Positions 51,911 through 62,748 of a stretch of 64,000 nucleotides of DNA are shown here, piece by piece. This stretch comes from Arthrobacter sp. AL12 (GTDB lineage: Bacteria; Actinomycetota; Actinomycetes; Actinomycetales; Micrococcaceae): the NCBI RefSeq assembly GCF_029960645.1, contig NZ_JASBQY010000009.1, positions 62,001-126,000 of the forward strand, in the 5' to 3' direction. Under the pieces are notes generated by a model. The model was not told the DNA's origin. It saw nothing but the letters and a program-made list of their open reading frames with translations, and did not search any database. The stretch's first letter is position 1. Each line of letters starts with the position of its first letter. The position numbers and the translations under genes are program-made.

Positions 51911-52786
51911 CTAGCGGATGTACGTCGACCCGTCCTGTTCCAGGGCTCCGGTCCGCGGGTCGCGCTGCGGGCGCTGGTAGGCGAACTCGCCGCCGCTGCG
52001 GCCGCCGAAAGGGCGTCCGTGGTCGGCAAATTCTTCACGGAAGAACGCCAGGCACCACGGTCCCATCTGGAGGCGGGAGCCGGTCCGCAGGACCGACGCC
52101 GAACCCGGACCGAAGCTGCCGCTGACTTTCCCGTGCCGGACCAGGACGTATTCATCCCGGTCATTGTGGACGATTTCCGCATGCACTCCGTCGAGACCCG
52201 GAAGCTGCAATTCGGCGGATTCATCACTGCCGATGCGCACCCGTTCCGCGGTGAGGCTGAACTCACGAGGGACCTGCCCGTTCCAGGACTTCGAGTCCTG
52301 CACGAAAATCAGCCGCGGCCGTCCGCCGCCCCGCGTGTAGTGGGTCGTCGTGACGCGGCGGGGAATCCTGCGCTTCACCGTCGGTAGCAGCGGCAACAGG
52401 GTCCCCGGCGGCAGCAGGGACAACCCCCGGGCCGGAGAACGCCGGCCCCGTTTCAGCATGGGTGCCAGCGCTCCCAGCTTTCCCAGCTTGATGTGGGGTG
52501 ACCTGGTAATCACCCGCTGCGACGCCGGCGCCCCGACGGCGCCGAGGCTGATGATCCTCCCGTCCGGTCCGTCCACCACCACCGTCAGCCCCTGGTCCGA
52601 CAGCGTTTTGGCCAAAGGCCTGAGATCACCCAGGGACGGCAGCCGCTGCGAGAGCAGGGCGTCGATGCGGTCCAGCGCAACTACCACTTCATTTCCGGAG
52701 GCCTTCACGGATCCGCGGGCCTCCTCCCCGGATGCCTCCTGGAGGGAAAAGTCCAGGTTGATGTCAGCCCTGAACCGCGGGGCCAT
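51911..52786 (-). CDS. FHA-domain protein
   Basis: A 291-residue protein. The N-terminal 60-140 residues are of unknown fold (VVVALDRIDALLSQRLPSLG). A basic linker follows (RRIPRRVTTTHYTRGGG). A C-terminal FHA domain (about 195-265) has RIGSDESAELQLPGLDGVHA, a variant of the G-R-x-x-x-S-H pattern, so phosphothreonine binding may be weakened. The ATG 52786 lies just after the stop of the small upstream gene and fits codon use; longer frames do not. Confidence 0.8.
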   Translation of the reverse strand: MAPRFRADINLDFSLQEASGEEARGSVKASGNEVVVALDRIDALLSQRLPSLGDLRPLAKTLSDQGLTVVVDGPDGRIISLGAVGAPASQRVITRSPHIKLGKLGALAPMLKRGRRSPARGLSLLPPGTLLPLLPTVKRRIPRRVTTTHYTRGGGRPRLIFVQDSKSWNGQVPREFSLTAERVRIGSDESAELQLPGLDGVHAEIVHNDRDEYVLVRHGKVSGSFGPGSASVLRTGSRLQMGPWCLAFFREEFADHGRPFGGRSGGEFAYQRPQRDPRTGALEQDGSTYIR

Positions 52787-52788
52787 GG

Positions 52789-53049
52789 TCAGACCCTGTT
52801 CTCGTCGGAACCCGCTGCGTCCTTGTCGCTGGTGGTCACGCGCAGGCTCCCGTTGAGCTTCCACGTGGCCCGCGGCGCGTCCGGGCCAATGTCGCGGGGA
52901 ACCTCGATGGTCATGTCGACGAAGTTGTAGTTGATCGCGGCACCTTTGCCGGTCAGGTAGGACCACATCTCTTCGGCAAGATCCGCCCAGTCGCGGATGC
53001 TCCGGTCACCGGGGCCTGAACTGTCCACTGCGTTGCTCTCAGTCGTCAC
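52789..53049 (-). CDS. Small protein of unknown function, partner of the FHA gene
   Basis: An 86-residue acidic protein: SIRDWADLAEEMWSYLTGKG followed by YNFVDMTIEVPRDIG and a beta-rich WKLNGSLRVTTSD. I do not recognise a domain. It lies two bp before the FHA gene and is surely co-transcribed with it. Many actinobacteria keep this pair together, so the products may interact. Confidence 0.7.
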   Translation of the reverse strand: MTTESNAVDSSGPGDRSIRDWADLAEEMWSYLTGKGAAINYNFVDMTIEVPRDIGPDAPRATWKLNGSLRVTTSDKDAAGSDENRV

Positions 53050-53239
53050 TGTGTGTCCTCTTCATTGGGTAGCCGCGTCCAAGCCGCGGTGGCGGAGTGG
53101 TTCGATAGGGCCACTCTAATATCGTCCTCGGCGCAGGGGAATGCCTCCGACGGAAACGCCTCCGTTCACCGCAGCGGCGGGTCACGGGCTGACCGGTGGC
53201 AGTCCAAGCCCACAAAACACACATCTTCCATTCAGAGAA

Positions 53240-53256
53240 CTCCCAGATTCTGGGAG
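53240..53256. promoter_or_regulatory. Palindrome before the response regulator gene
   Basis: CTCCCAG-ATT-CTGGGAG is a perfect 7-bp inverted repeat, 12 bp upstream of the response-regulator start. It may be an autoregulatory binding site, as MprA-type regulators bind near their own promoters. Confidence 0.4.
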
Positions 53257-53268
53257 CATCATGGGAAT

Positions 53269-53979
53269 ATGAAAAAGAACGGACCCGAAGCCAAGCTGCT
53301 CGTTGTTGATGATGAACCGAACATCCGCGAGCTGCTGTCCACCTCGCTGCGCTTTGCCGGCTTTGAGGTCGTCTCGGCATCCAACGGGCGCGAGGCGCTG
53401 GCTGCGGCCGATCTGCATTCCCCCGATCTGGCGGTCCTGGACGTCATGCTGCCGGATATGGACGGCTTCACCGTCACCCGCCGGCTGCGTGCCGCGGGCA
53501 AGCACTTCCCCGTTCTCTTCCTCACGGCCAAGGATGACACCGAGGACAAGGTCATGGGCCTGACCGTGGGCGGCGACGACTACGTCACCAAGCCCTTCAG
53601 CCTCGACGAGGTGGTGGCCCGCATCCGCGCCGTGCTGCGCCGGACCCAGCCGCTGCAGGATGACGATGCGGTCATCCGCGTCGATGACCTGGAGCTCGAC
53701 GACGACGCCCACGAGGTCCGCCGCGGCGGCACTGTGATCGAGCTGTCCCCCACCGAATTCAAGCTCCTGCGCTACCTCATGCTGAACCCCAACCGCGTGC
53801 TGTCCAAGGCCCAGATCCTGGACCACGTCTGGGAATACGACTTCAACGGGGATGCCTCGATCGTCGAATCCTACATTTCCTATCTGCGGCGCAAGGTGGA
53901 TATTGACCCGGACGCTCCGGCCCTGATCCAGACCAAACGGGGCGTGGGGTACGTCCTGAGGACGGCCGAGAAGCGCTGA
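53269..53979 (+). CDS. OmpR-family response regulator (MprA/TcrX-like)
   Basis: A 236-residue regulator. The receiver domain has acidic pocket DDE (14-16), phospho-acceptor Asp58 (LAVLDVM) and Lys in YVTKPFS. The winged-helix effector domain has ELSPTEFKLLRYLM and SIVESYISYLRRKVD with GVGYVLR at the end. ATG 53269 is used because the receiver begins directly there. It is followed two bp later by its sensor kinase. Confidence 0.93.
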   Translation: MKKNGPEAKLLVVDDEPNIRELLSTSLRFAGFEVVSASNGREALAAADLHSPDLAVLDVMLPDMDGFTVTRRLRAAGKHFPVLFLTAKDDTEDKVMGLTVGGDDYVTKPFSLDEVVARIRAVLRRTQPLQDDDAVIRVDDLELDDDAHEVRRGGTVIELSPTEFKLLRYLMLNPNRVLSKAQILDHVWEYDFNGDASIVESYISYLRRKVDIDPDAPALIQTKRGVGYVLRTAEKR

Positions 53980-53981
53980 CC

Positions 53982-55463
53982 TTGCTGCTGCACCGTTGGA
54001 AGTCGGCGCCGCTGCGGTCCCAGCTTGTTGCCATCATGACCGCGCTGATGCTGGTGGCCCTGGCTGCCACCGGCGCAGGAACCCTGACCCTGCTGCACAG
54101 CTATCTGCAGGGACAGGTCGATGACAAGCTCCGGGCCGCGGTCTCCTCGGTGCGCCAGCAGCAGTCCTTCAGCCAGCTCCAGGACCAGAACCAGAGCATC
54201 CCCACCGACTACTCGCTGATGCTCTTCACCCCGGGTCAGCCCCCGCTGCCGTTCGGCGGCGACAAGGCACTCCACCCGGACATCGCCGGCATCAGCGCCG
54301 CCGAGGCCGCGGACCGCGCACAAACCCCGTTCCAGGTCCGCGGCACGGACGGACGCAACTGGCGGGTGGTGGCGCTGAACGTTGTCGACAGCAACCAGCG
54401 CAGCTCCGTGGTGGTCATCGGACTCCCCCTGTGGCCGGTCGATTCCGTGATGGAACACGCCGTCCTGGTGGTCGTCGGCGTCGGGCTGCTGACCCTGGTC
54501 CTGGCGTTCTTCATCGCCACCTGGAGCATCTCGCGGTCCTTCCGGCCGCTGGCCCGGGTCGAAAAGACCGCCGCGGCGATTGCCGCCGGCGACCTCTCCC
54601 GCCGCGTCGAAATTGAGAACCCGAACACCGAGGTGGGCCGGCTGGGCAGCTCCCTCAATGCCATGCTCGCCCATATCGAGACGGCCTTTGCCGCCCGGAT
54701 GGCCTCCGAGGCTCGGATGCGCCGCTTCGCCGCTGATGCCTCCCACGAACTGCGCACCCCGCTTGTGACGATCCGCGGCTTCTCCGAGCTGTACCGGCAC
54801 GGCGCGTTGTCCACCCCGGAGGATGTGGCGACTGCGATGGGGCGGATCGAAAGCGAAGCCAAACGGATGGGGACCATGGTGGAGGACCTGCTGCTGCTGG
54901 CCAGGATCGATGAGCAGCGGCCGCTGCAGCAAAAGCCCGCCGATCTGCTGCTGATTGCCAACGACGCCGTGGTGGACACCCAGGCCAGCGACCGCGGCCG
55001 CGTCATCACCCTGACCGGGTTCGACGGCGGTCCGCCCGGTCCGGCGCCGGTGCTCGGCGACGAGGCCAAGCTGCGCCAGGTTGTCGGCAACCTCGTGGGC
55101 AACGCCCTGCGCTACACCCCCGAGGGCACGCCCATCGAGCTCGCCGCCGGCGTCCGGACCGACGCGGACGGCGCCCGGCAGTCCGTCATCGAGGTCCGCG
55201 ACCACGGCCCCGGCGTCCCGGACGAAGAAGCCGCGCGGATCTTCGAGCGGTTCTACCGCGCGGACACCTCCCGCACCCGGGAAACCGGAGGAAGCGGGCT
55301 GGGCCTGGCGATCGTCGCTGCCATCGTCGGCTCGCATGCCGGCACCGTCCGGGTCGCGAAGACCGACGGCGGCGGAGCCACCCTGGTGGTCAGCCTGCCG
55401 TTCCTGGACGAGGCGGAGGATGACGGTCCGGATGACGGCACGGGTTCCGGTGACGGGGCGTAG
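53982..55463 (+). CDS. Sensor histidine kinase (MprB/TcrY-like)
   Basis: A 493-residue membrane kinase. Two membrane helices (about 15-38 and 158-182) flank an extracytoplasmic sensor of 120 residues. HAMP (180-235), then H-box DASHELRTP with His255, N-box NLVGNALRYTP, G1 DHGPGVPDEEA and G2 GGSGLGLAIV are all present. A short acidic tail follows. TTG start at 53982, two bp after the regulator stop; the stimulus may be envelope stress as for MprB. Confidence 0.92.
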   Translation: MLLHRWKSAPLRSQLVAIMTALMLVALAATGAGTLTLLHSYLQGQVDDKLRAAVSSVRQQQSFSQLQDQNQSIPTDYSLMLFTPGQPPLPFGGDKALHPDIAGISAAEAADRAQTPFQVRGTDGRNWRVVALNVVDSNQRSSVVVIGLPLWPVDSVMEHAVLVVVGVGLLTLVLAFFIATWSISRSFRPLARVEKTAAAIAAGDLSRRVEIENPNTEVGRLGSSLNAMLAHIETAFAARMASEARMRRFAADASHELRTPLVTIRGFSELYRHGALSTPEDVATAMGRIESEAKRMGTMVEDLLLLARIDEQRPLQQKPADLLLIANDAVVDTQASDRGRVITLTGFDGGPPGPAPVLGDEAKLRQVVGNLVGNALRYTPEGTPIELAAGVRTDADGARQSVIEVRDHGPGVPDEEAARIFERFYRADTSRTRETGGSGLGLAIVAAIVGSHAGTVRVAKTDGGGATLVVSLPFLDEAEDDGPDDGTGSGDGA

Positions 55464-55576
55464 CCCGGACCCCTGCAGGTTTTCCACATAGCCGGACCGC
55501 GCGGTCCCCGGGCCCCTGCGGCCTGCCTAGGCTCGAAGGGTCCGGAGAGTCCGGATTACCGCAGAGAGGGCATCCC

Positions 55577-55864
55577 ATGAGCATCATCTCCGTCGACACG
55601 GAACTTCTCCAGCTCAAGTCGGCAAACGTCAAGGCCACGGTCGACCGGATCAGCGCTGACGTCCAGGCCATGAAACACGGTCTGGACGAATTGCAGGCCA
55701 CGTGGCGCGGATCGGCAGCCACCAACTTCCAGGCCCTCGTGGCCGAGTGGACCCTGACCCAGGGGAAGGTAGAGGCATCCCTGGCGTCGATCAATCTGGC
55801 TTTGAACTCCGCAGCGGCGAGCTACGCCCAGGCCGAGCTGCACAATACCCAGCGCTTCAGCTGA
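55577..55864 (+). CDS. WXG100-family protein (ESAT-6-like)
   Basis: A 95-residue helical hairpin protein. The central turn reads ATWRGSAATNF (WRG in place of WXG with small residue), with helices on either side. WXG100 proteins are exported by type VII secretion as dimers. No EccC/EssC ATPase or second WXG protein is nearby, so it would depend on a distant system. GAGAGGG upstream of ATG 55577 is a good ribosome site. Confidence 0.85.
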   Translation: MSIISVDTELLQLKSANVKATVDRISADVQAMKHGLDELQATWRGSAATNFQALVAEWTLTQGKVEASLASINLALNSAAASYAQAELHNTQRFS

Positions 55865-55908
55865 ACCAGCGTTTCGCCTGAGCGGCCGCCACGACGCAGG
55901 AGAAGGGC

Positions 55909-56916
55909 TCAGGCTTCGGGCGTGCCCTGATGGAAGCGGAGCCGCCACTGAGCGCCGTCGTGGACCCACAGGGAGCTGCGCAGGGCCGTCCCTGACCGGG
56001 CGTGGCTGCGGTAGGTCAGGAGGACCGTCCGCTCGCCCAGCCGGTCCGCGCCCAGCAGTTCCAGCTCGATGGGGGTTCCCGGGTGATCTTCGAGGGACAT
56101 CAGCACCGCGTCCCGGGTCCAGATCCGGCCTGAGCTGCCGATCTCGGTGAAATCCGGGTGCAGCAGCACACCGGTGCGGCCGGGGTCAGCCCGGGTTTCG
56201 GGCCGGAGGAGTTCGCGCTCCAGTGCCTCCACGATGGCTTCCGGGCTCGCGTCGGTGCCCGGGGCGGGCATGGTGTCCTCGTCGAGCTCGCTGAAGAGGT
56301 CGGGTTCCTCGAAGAGCGACGGTTCGCCAAACAGCTGCTGCTGGCCGGCCAGGGCCGGCGCGGCCCGGGTTGCGGGCGCTGCCGGCTGGCCCTGCGGGCC
56401 CTGAGCGGCTGCGGGCGCGGTCCCGCCTGAGGGCGCCTGCGCGTCGGCTGCGGCGCCGAAGCCGGGGCCCTGCCGGACGGCGACGCCCTGCTGGTACGCC
56501 GTCGCGGCGGCCCTCGCGCGGTCATCGGCCGCCTCGTTCAGGTCGTGACCGGCGTGGCCGCGCACCCATTCGAAGGTGTATTTTCGGCCGACCAGCGCCT
56601 GGTCGATTTCCTTGAGCAGCTCGACGTTCATGACGGGCTTGCCGTCGGACTTGCGCCAGCCCTTGCGTTTCCAGCCCGGCATCCACTTGGTGACGGAGTT
56701 GATGACGTACTGGCTGTCGCAGAGGATGTGCAGGTCCTCACCCGCCAGGTGCGCGGTGGAGCGGAACAGGTCCAGCACAGCCATGAGCTCGCCCATGTTG
56801 TTGGTGCCGTGCGGCCATCCCCCGGCCCTCCAGCAGTCGTCGTTCACGTACCAGGCCCATCCGGCCGGGCCGGGATTTCCTAAAGCCGAACCGTCGGCTG
56901 CTGCTGTAATCGTCAC
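55909..56916 (-). CDS. rnhA: RNase HI fused to a SnoaL/DUF4440-like domain
   Basis: A 335-residue protein. Residues 1-145 are RNase HI with catalytic Asp8, Glu43, Asp67 and Asp131 and the His loop (RGHAGHD). A Pro/Ala/Gln linker with FGEPSLFEEPDLFSELDED follows, then a C-terminal domain of about 115 residues (IVEALERELLRPETRADPGR, GVLLHPDFTEIGSSGRIWT, WVHDGAQWRLRFHQGT) like DUF4440/SnoaL folds. The enzyme removes RNA from RNA-DNA hybrids. The GTG at 56916 is chosen since the domain starts there. Confidence 0.88.
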   Translation of the reverse strand: MTITAAADGSALGNPGPAGWAWYVNDDCWRAGGWPHGTNNMGELMAVLDLFRSTAHLAGEDLHILCDSQYVINSVTKWMPGWKRKGWRKSDGKPVMNVELLKEIDQALVGRKYTFEWVRGHAGHDLNEAADDRARAAATAYQQGVAVRQGPGFGAAADAQAPSGGTAPAAAQGPQGQPAAPATRAAPALAGQQQLFGEPSLFEEPDLFSELDEDTMPAPGTDASPEAIVEALERELLRPETRADPGRTGVLLHPDFTEIGSSGRIWTRDAVLMSLEDHPGTPIELELLGADRLGERTVLLTYRSHARSGTALRSSLWVHDGAQWRLRFHQGTPEA

Positions 56917-56953
56917 TGCACTATCCTGCCAGACCGGGCGGGCCTTCAACGCC

Positions 56954-56987
56954 GACGGCGGCCCCACCCGAAGGTGGGACCGCCGTC
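56954..56987. terminator. Hairpin between groEL and rnhA
   Basis: GACGGCGG (56954-56961) pairs with CCGCCGTC (56980-56987), and CCCACC with GGTGGG inside, around CGAA. Located after groEL and before the rnhA start on the minus strand, it likely ends the heat-shock transcript. Confidence 0.7.
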
Positions 56988-57037
56988 GTTGAACTGGAGG
57001 TTCAGCGCTGGACCAGCCGGCGCCGGAAGCCGGGTGG

Positions 57038-58783
<1,746 letters not shown>

Positions 58784-58877
58784 TCACCCCAGCCAGGTGT
58801 TTCTTTCGCTCCCGGATGCGGCTGCTGCAACTTCGCGGCCGGGAGAACCGGGCGTTGTTTTAGCAGTCGATACGCGG

Positions 58878-58921
58878 GAGTGCTAAATCAATAATTAGCA
58901 CTCCCCCGGGGAGAGTGCAAG
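58878..58921. promoter_or_regulatory. CIRCE element plus an extra half site
   Basis: TTAGCACTC (58895-58903), nine bases, and GAGTGCAAG (58913-58921) form CIRCE with two mismatches in the last arm. A further perfect half site GAGTGCTAA lies at 58878-58886, eight bases from the first arm. HrcA binding here would control groEL. The rest of 58676-58994 holds the groEL leader and no gene. Confidence 0.88.
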
Positions 58922-58994
58922 CAGTGCGCGCGGCGGAAGGCCCTGCACCGCCCCGCTGGCGGGGCTCCGGCACGACGCAATACGCTACGGGCGA

Positions 58995-60356
58995 TTAACT
59001 CCCATTGCTGCCGGCCGTCTCGCTGCCGCTCATGGTTGCCGTGTTGTCCGCACCGTACGTGTAGACAACGTAGTTGGCTGAGCTGACATCACCGTTGGCG
59101 TCGAAGCCGATCCGCCCGGATTCACCGTCGTAATCGGGCCGCTTGCCGGCCCGGAGGACATCGAGGCACTCCTGGTAACTCTTGCAGACCGTGGCTTCGC
59201 CAGAGGGCCCGGAGCCGCCGGAGCCCTGGACCTTGCCGCCCGAGACGGCGATCAGGCTTGCCGCGATGGAGGCTCCGGCGTCGTCCTCCGCCGCAGCGGC
59301 CGCAACGGCAGCGACGTTGACGGCGTCGTACGTCTCAGCGGCAAAGGTCATGTCCGCCAGCTCCGGATCCACGGACACCAGTTCGCCCTGGAAGTGCGCG
59401 GAGGCAAAGGTCCCGGGCAGGATCCCCCGGGCGCCGCCGAGGGCGCTGGATCCGAGGCCTGAGCCGTACTGGTTGACCGCACCGTCGCTGAGGATGAGCT
59501 TCGTTCCGGCGACGCCGGCGTTGTTCAGCTCGGCGATGGCGCCCTGCGCCCCGGCCTGCGAGACCAGCACGACGGCGTCGGGAGCCGCCGCCTTCACGGC
59601 AGCGGCCGCCTGCTGGGCCTGGCCCGGGGCGAACCCCGCGACGGCGACGGACCCGAGACCGGACCGCTGGGCGGCGGCGGCGACGGCGGTGGACAGGTCC
59701 TTGCCGTAGCTGCCTTCCTCGTACACCACGGCGAGGGTGGCGGCACCGCTGTCCTTGGCGAGCTTGACCAGCACCGGGGCCTGCGCAATGTCGGCTGCCG
59801 AGGTCCGGAAATAGAATCCGCCGCTCCTGTAGCTGCTGAGCCCGCTGGCGGTGTTCGCGGGGGAAATCATGGCGATCCTGGCATTGGCCAGGACATCGAT
59901 GGCGGCGGGCGCCCGGCTCGAGTCCGTGGGGCCGATGACGACATCGGCCTTGGCTTCCACCAGCGCCCTGGCCTGCGCTCCGGTGTCCGCGCTGATGGCC
60001 TCCGGGAGCAACTCCACCGGCTTGCCCTTGTGGCCGCCGGCGGCATTGATTTCCTTCACTGCAAGCTTGGCGGCGGCCAGCTGCGGGGCGTTGAGGAATT
60101 TCTGCGGGCCGGTGTTGTCGAGGATCAGCCCGATCCGCAGGGTGCCGTCACCGCTCGCGTCCGCCTGCTCCACCCGGGCGCCGCCTGCAGGACCCAGGCA
60201 CGCGGTTGTGGCCAGGGCTGCAGCGGCGGCCACGGCCACGGCGCGGCCGACCCGCACGGCCGCCGCCCGGCGCCGGAAGGTGCTGCCGGGGGCGCTTCGA
60301 GCAGCCGCCTCATCGGCGGGGCCCTGCGGGCCTGGCGCTGCGGCGGCGACGGTCAC
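58995..60356 (-). CDS. Branched-chain amino acid-type ABC substrate-binding lipoprotein
   Basis: A 453-residue Peripla_BP_6 protein: [40 protein letters not shown] and [21 protein letters not shown] lipobox LATTAC places the acylated Cys at about residue 53 if the GTG at 60356 is used; a start at the GTG of VRVGRAVAV would give a normal signal length. No permease or ATPase genes are nearby. The GTG overlaps the csp stop (GTGA), which is an odd pairing. Confidence 0.85.
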   Translation of the reverse strand: MTVAAAAPGPQGPADEAAARSAPGSTFRRRAAAVRVGRAVAVAAAAALATTACLGPAGGARVEQADASGDGTLRIGLILDNTGPQKFLNAPQLAAAKLAVKEINAAGGHKGKPVELLPEAISADTGAQARALVEAKADVVIGPTDSSRAPAAIDVLANARIAMISPANTASGLSSYRSGGFYFRTSAADIAQAPVLVKLAKDSGAATLAVVYEEGSYGKDLSTAVAAAAQRSGLGSVAVAGFAPGQAQQAAAAVKAAAPDAVVLVSQAGAQGAIAELNNAGVAGTKLILSDGAVNQYGSGLGSSALGGARGILPGTFASAHFQGELVSVDPELADMTFAAETYDAVNVAAVAAAAAEDDAGASIAASLIAVSGGKVQGSGGSGPSGEATVCKSYQECLDVLRAGKRPDYDGESGRIGFDANGDVSSANYVVYTYGADNTATMSGSETAGSNGS

Positions 60357-60559
60357 TGGACGGGCCGGACGCTTTCGGCCTGCGGGCCCTTTTCGCCCTC
60401 GCCGACTTCGAGTTCCACCCGCTGCCCCTCGTCCAGGGCACGGTAGCCCTCCCCCGCAATGGCGGACCAGTGCACGAAGACATCGGCCCCGGAGCTGTCC
60501 ACGGTGATGAACCCGTAGCCCTTCTCGGCGTTGAACCATTTGACGGTTCCCAAGGCCAT
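60353..60559 (-). CDS. Cold-shock protein (CspA family)
   Basis: A 68-residue cold-shock domain: [20 protein letters not shown], then [17 protein letters not shown] and [20 protein letters not shown]1 (KGYGFI) and RNP2 (VFVHW) are intact; it binds single-stranded nucleic acid. The long 157-bp leader up to 60716 is AT-richer than average, as usual for csp mRNAs, and contains no gene. Confidence 0.95.
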   Translation of the reverse strand: MALGTVKWFNAEKGYGFITVDSSGADVFVHWSAIAGEGYRALDEGQRVELEVGEGEKGPQAESVRPVQ

Positions 60560-60716
60560 TGGTGTCCACACTTTCAGTTGGCTGGCGGGCGGCCCACCAC
60601 AATGTGGGCCGCGGAATGCAAGCAATCCGCAATTACTGTACCCACAGCCTCGGGCTGGAGCGCAGGGCGGGGGCCGGTCAGGCGGCCAATAGTTATTCAG
60701 GCGTAACCGGAACGGA

Positions 60717-61370
60717 CTACCGGAACCCTGGTGCCAGGACAACAACGAGCGGGAGCTGGAAGTCCGCCGAGTCCACGACGGTCGGGATGCCCAGGAGTTT
60801 GCCAAGGGCTTCGGCGTTGCTCCTCTGCGCGGCGCCGCTGTAGAAAATGACGGAACGCTTCTGGGGCGCACCACCCCAGTTTCCGAGCGTGCCGACCGTC
60901 CAGCCTGAGGTGGAGACAGTTCCGCCCACGCGGCTGGCCAGGCCCGCAGTGCCCGATGCGTTGTAGACCGCTACCGGCTGGGTCTTGTCGACGACGGCAG
61001 CCGCGGAGGGGGTGGCGGACGGGATGGCGGACGCGGAGGGCGCCACGCTGGGCTCCGGTTTCACCGGCGCCGGGCTGGACGGCTGGGGGCTTGTCGGCGC
61101 CGGGGTGGAGGTCGTGGGCGCCGGTGACGCGGCGGCGCTGCTGCCGGTTTGCTCGGCCGCGACGGCCATCGTCTCTCCGGCGGAGGAGAATCCCAGCTTC
61201 GGCAGAATCAGGAAGGCCACGAGGCCGACGGCCAGTGCCGCGGTGCCGGCGGCCAGGATGGACCCCAGACGGCGGCGGCTGCGGCCGGTGCCGGCGGCTG
61301 CCCGGTGGACACCCTGACGTGTGGAGGTCTCCGGGACCCGATCAAATTCATCCCGAGTGTATTTGGTCAT
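60717..61370 (-). CDS. LytR C-terminal domain protein, membrane-anchored
   Basis: A 217-residue protein. A basic start ([20 protein letters not shown]) precedes one membrane segment (about 35-58), a Ser/Pro/Ala-rich wall-spanning linker (75-125) and a LytR_C domain ([40 protein letters not shown]). Such proteins lack the LCP catalytic part and may help wall polymer attachment. It lies 81 bp after the DUF3263 gene on the same strand. Confidence 0.88.
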   Translation of the reverse strand: MTKYTRDEFDRVPETSTRQGVHRAAAGTGRSRRRLGSILAAGTAALAVGLVAFLILPKLGFSSAGETMAVAAEQTGSSAAASPAPTTSTPAPTSPQPSSPAPVKPEPSVAPSASAIPSATPSAAAVVDKTQPVAVYNASGTAGLASRVGGTVSTSGWTVGTLGNWGGAPQKRSVIFYSGAAQRSNAEALGKLLGIPTVVDSADFQLPLVVVLAPGFR

Positions 61371-61451
61371 GGTAAAAACGACGTCCTTGCTGATTTCCGA
61401 GGATTGGCCCACGCCTGCGTCCGCACGGGAATCCGCGCTTCCGGCAGTGCT

Positions 61452-61769
61452 TTACGCCTCTGAGCCCAAGCGGCGGGCAGTCCGCGCACGTTGGCGTGAC
61501 GTACGTAGTCTACGCAATCTCTTCACCAGCATGGGATCGTGGGCAAGCGCATCCTCGGTATCGATGAGGGCGTTCAGGAGTTGGTAGTAGTGCGTGGCGG
61601 AGAGGTCGAAGAGCTCCCGGATGGCTTGTTCCTTGGCGCCGGCGTATTTCCACCACTGCCGTTCCAGGGCCAGCATCTGCTGGTCCCGGCTGCCCAGCGG
61701 CGACTCGGGGCTGGTCCCGGCGGCAACAGACTCCGCCGTCGAAAGGTGCTCCTGCGCTTGTTCTGCCAC
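61452..61769 (-). CDS. DUF3263 family protein
   Basis: A 105-residue helical protein. The DUF3263 core [20 protein letters not shown] and [20 protein letters not shown] resembles an HTH ([11 protein letters not shown]), so it may bind DNA. It ends in an Arg-rich tail ([17 protein letters not shown]). GTG start with GGGAG upstream. It forms a unit with the LytR_C gene, a pairing kept in many actinobacteria. Confidence 0.88.
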   Translation of the reverse strand: MAEQAQEHLSTAESVAAGTSPESPLGSRDQQMLALERQWWKYAGAKEQAIRELFDLSATHYYQLLNALIDTEDALAHDPMLVKRLRRLRTSRQRARTARRLGSEA

Positions 61770-61877
61770 GACACACTCCCTGCTTGTTCCGGTACGGCTG
61801 GATCCGGTGAAAAGTCTTCACCCATGTTACGGGCGAATAACAGTGTTGTCATTCGCCACCCTGCGAGAATAAGCCCT

Positions 61878-62663
61878 GTGCCTACCTCCGACTCCAGTGA
61901 ATCCGACGCCCTGTTCGAGCTGGAGCCCGCAGCGACCCGGTCCGTGGGCTTCGCCGGGCTGGCCCGCCTGCCGTTGCCTGAGCTCGTGGCTGCCGACTGG
62001 GCCGGGGCGCTGGCCCCGGTTGAGGAAAAGTTGCGCGACGTCCTGTCATTCCTGGGCCGGGAAGTCGACGAGGGGCACGACGTCCTGCCGTCGCCGTCGA
62101 ACGTTCTGCGGGCGTTCCGGCGGCCGCTGGCGGACGTCCGGGTCCTGATCGTGGGCCAGGACCCGTATCCGACGCCCGGCCACGCCGTCGGGCTGTCGTT
62201 TGCCGTCGACGGCGCCACCCGGCCCATTCCGCGCAGCCTCGCCAATATCTACAAGGAACTCGAGGCCGATCTGGGGCTGAACCCGCGGATCCACGGCGAT
62301 CTCAGCGCTTGGGCGGACCAGGGGATGCTGCTGCTGAACAGGGTCCTCAGCGTCCGGGCGGGGGAGGCCGGCTCGCACCGGAACAAGGGGTGGGAGGCCA
62401 TCACAGCGGCGGCGATCAGCGCTGTGGCGGACCGCATAACCGCCGACGGCTATCCCGCGCCGCTCGTAGCGATCCTGTGGGGCCGGGACGCCGGGACCAT
62501 CCGGCCGCTACTGGGCTCCACCCCGGTGATCTCCAGTGCCCATCCGAGTCCGCTCTCGGCCTCGCGGGGATTCTTTGGCTCCCGCCCGTTCAGCCGCACC
62601 AACACTCTGCTCCAGGAACAAGGCAACGGCACGGTGGACTGGGAACTGCCGCCGCTCCCCTAG
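61878..62663 (+). CDS. ung: Uracil-DNA glycosylase family 1
   Basis: A 261-residue UDG. Motif [17 protein letters not shown] has the catalytic Asp (about residue 95); motif [14 protein letters not shown] has the His-Pro-Ser loop; [17 protein letters not shown] is the uracil-binding part. It removes uracil from DNA. GTG 61878 directly precedes a normal N-terminus; it is divergent from DUF3263. Confidence 0.96.
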   Translation: MPTSDSSESDALFELEPAATRSVGFAGLARLPLPELVAADWAGALAPVEEKLRDVLSFLGREVDEGHDVLPSPSNVLRAFRRPLADVRVLIVGQDPYPTPGHAVGLSFAVDGATRPIPRSLANIYKELEADLGLNPRIHGDLSAWADQGMLLLNRVLSVRAGEAGSHRNKGWEAITAAAISAVADRITADGYPAPLVAILWGRDAGTIRPLLGSTPVISSAHPSPLSASRGFFGSRPFSRTNTLLQEQGNGTVDWELPPLP

Positions 62664-62748
62664 CAGGCTTCGCGGCCGGGCTTCACGGTCAGGGTTCCCC
62701 CAGGGTTCCGCCCGGGGTTGTTGGCGGTTATTGGCTAGGCTTGGCTTC

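Noticed and set aside
53080..53150. tRNA-Ser/Leu-like segment GGTGGCGGAGTGGTTCGAT
   Set aside because: No matching acceptor stem, anticodon stem or T-arm could be drawn, so it is at most a chance resemblance.
62660..62748. Possible iron box upstream of the siderophore-interacting protein
   Set aside because: The TTGGCTAGGCTTGGC stretch shares only a few bases with the DtxR consensus and lacks its symmetry.
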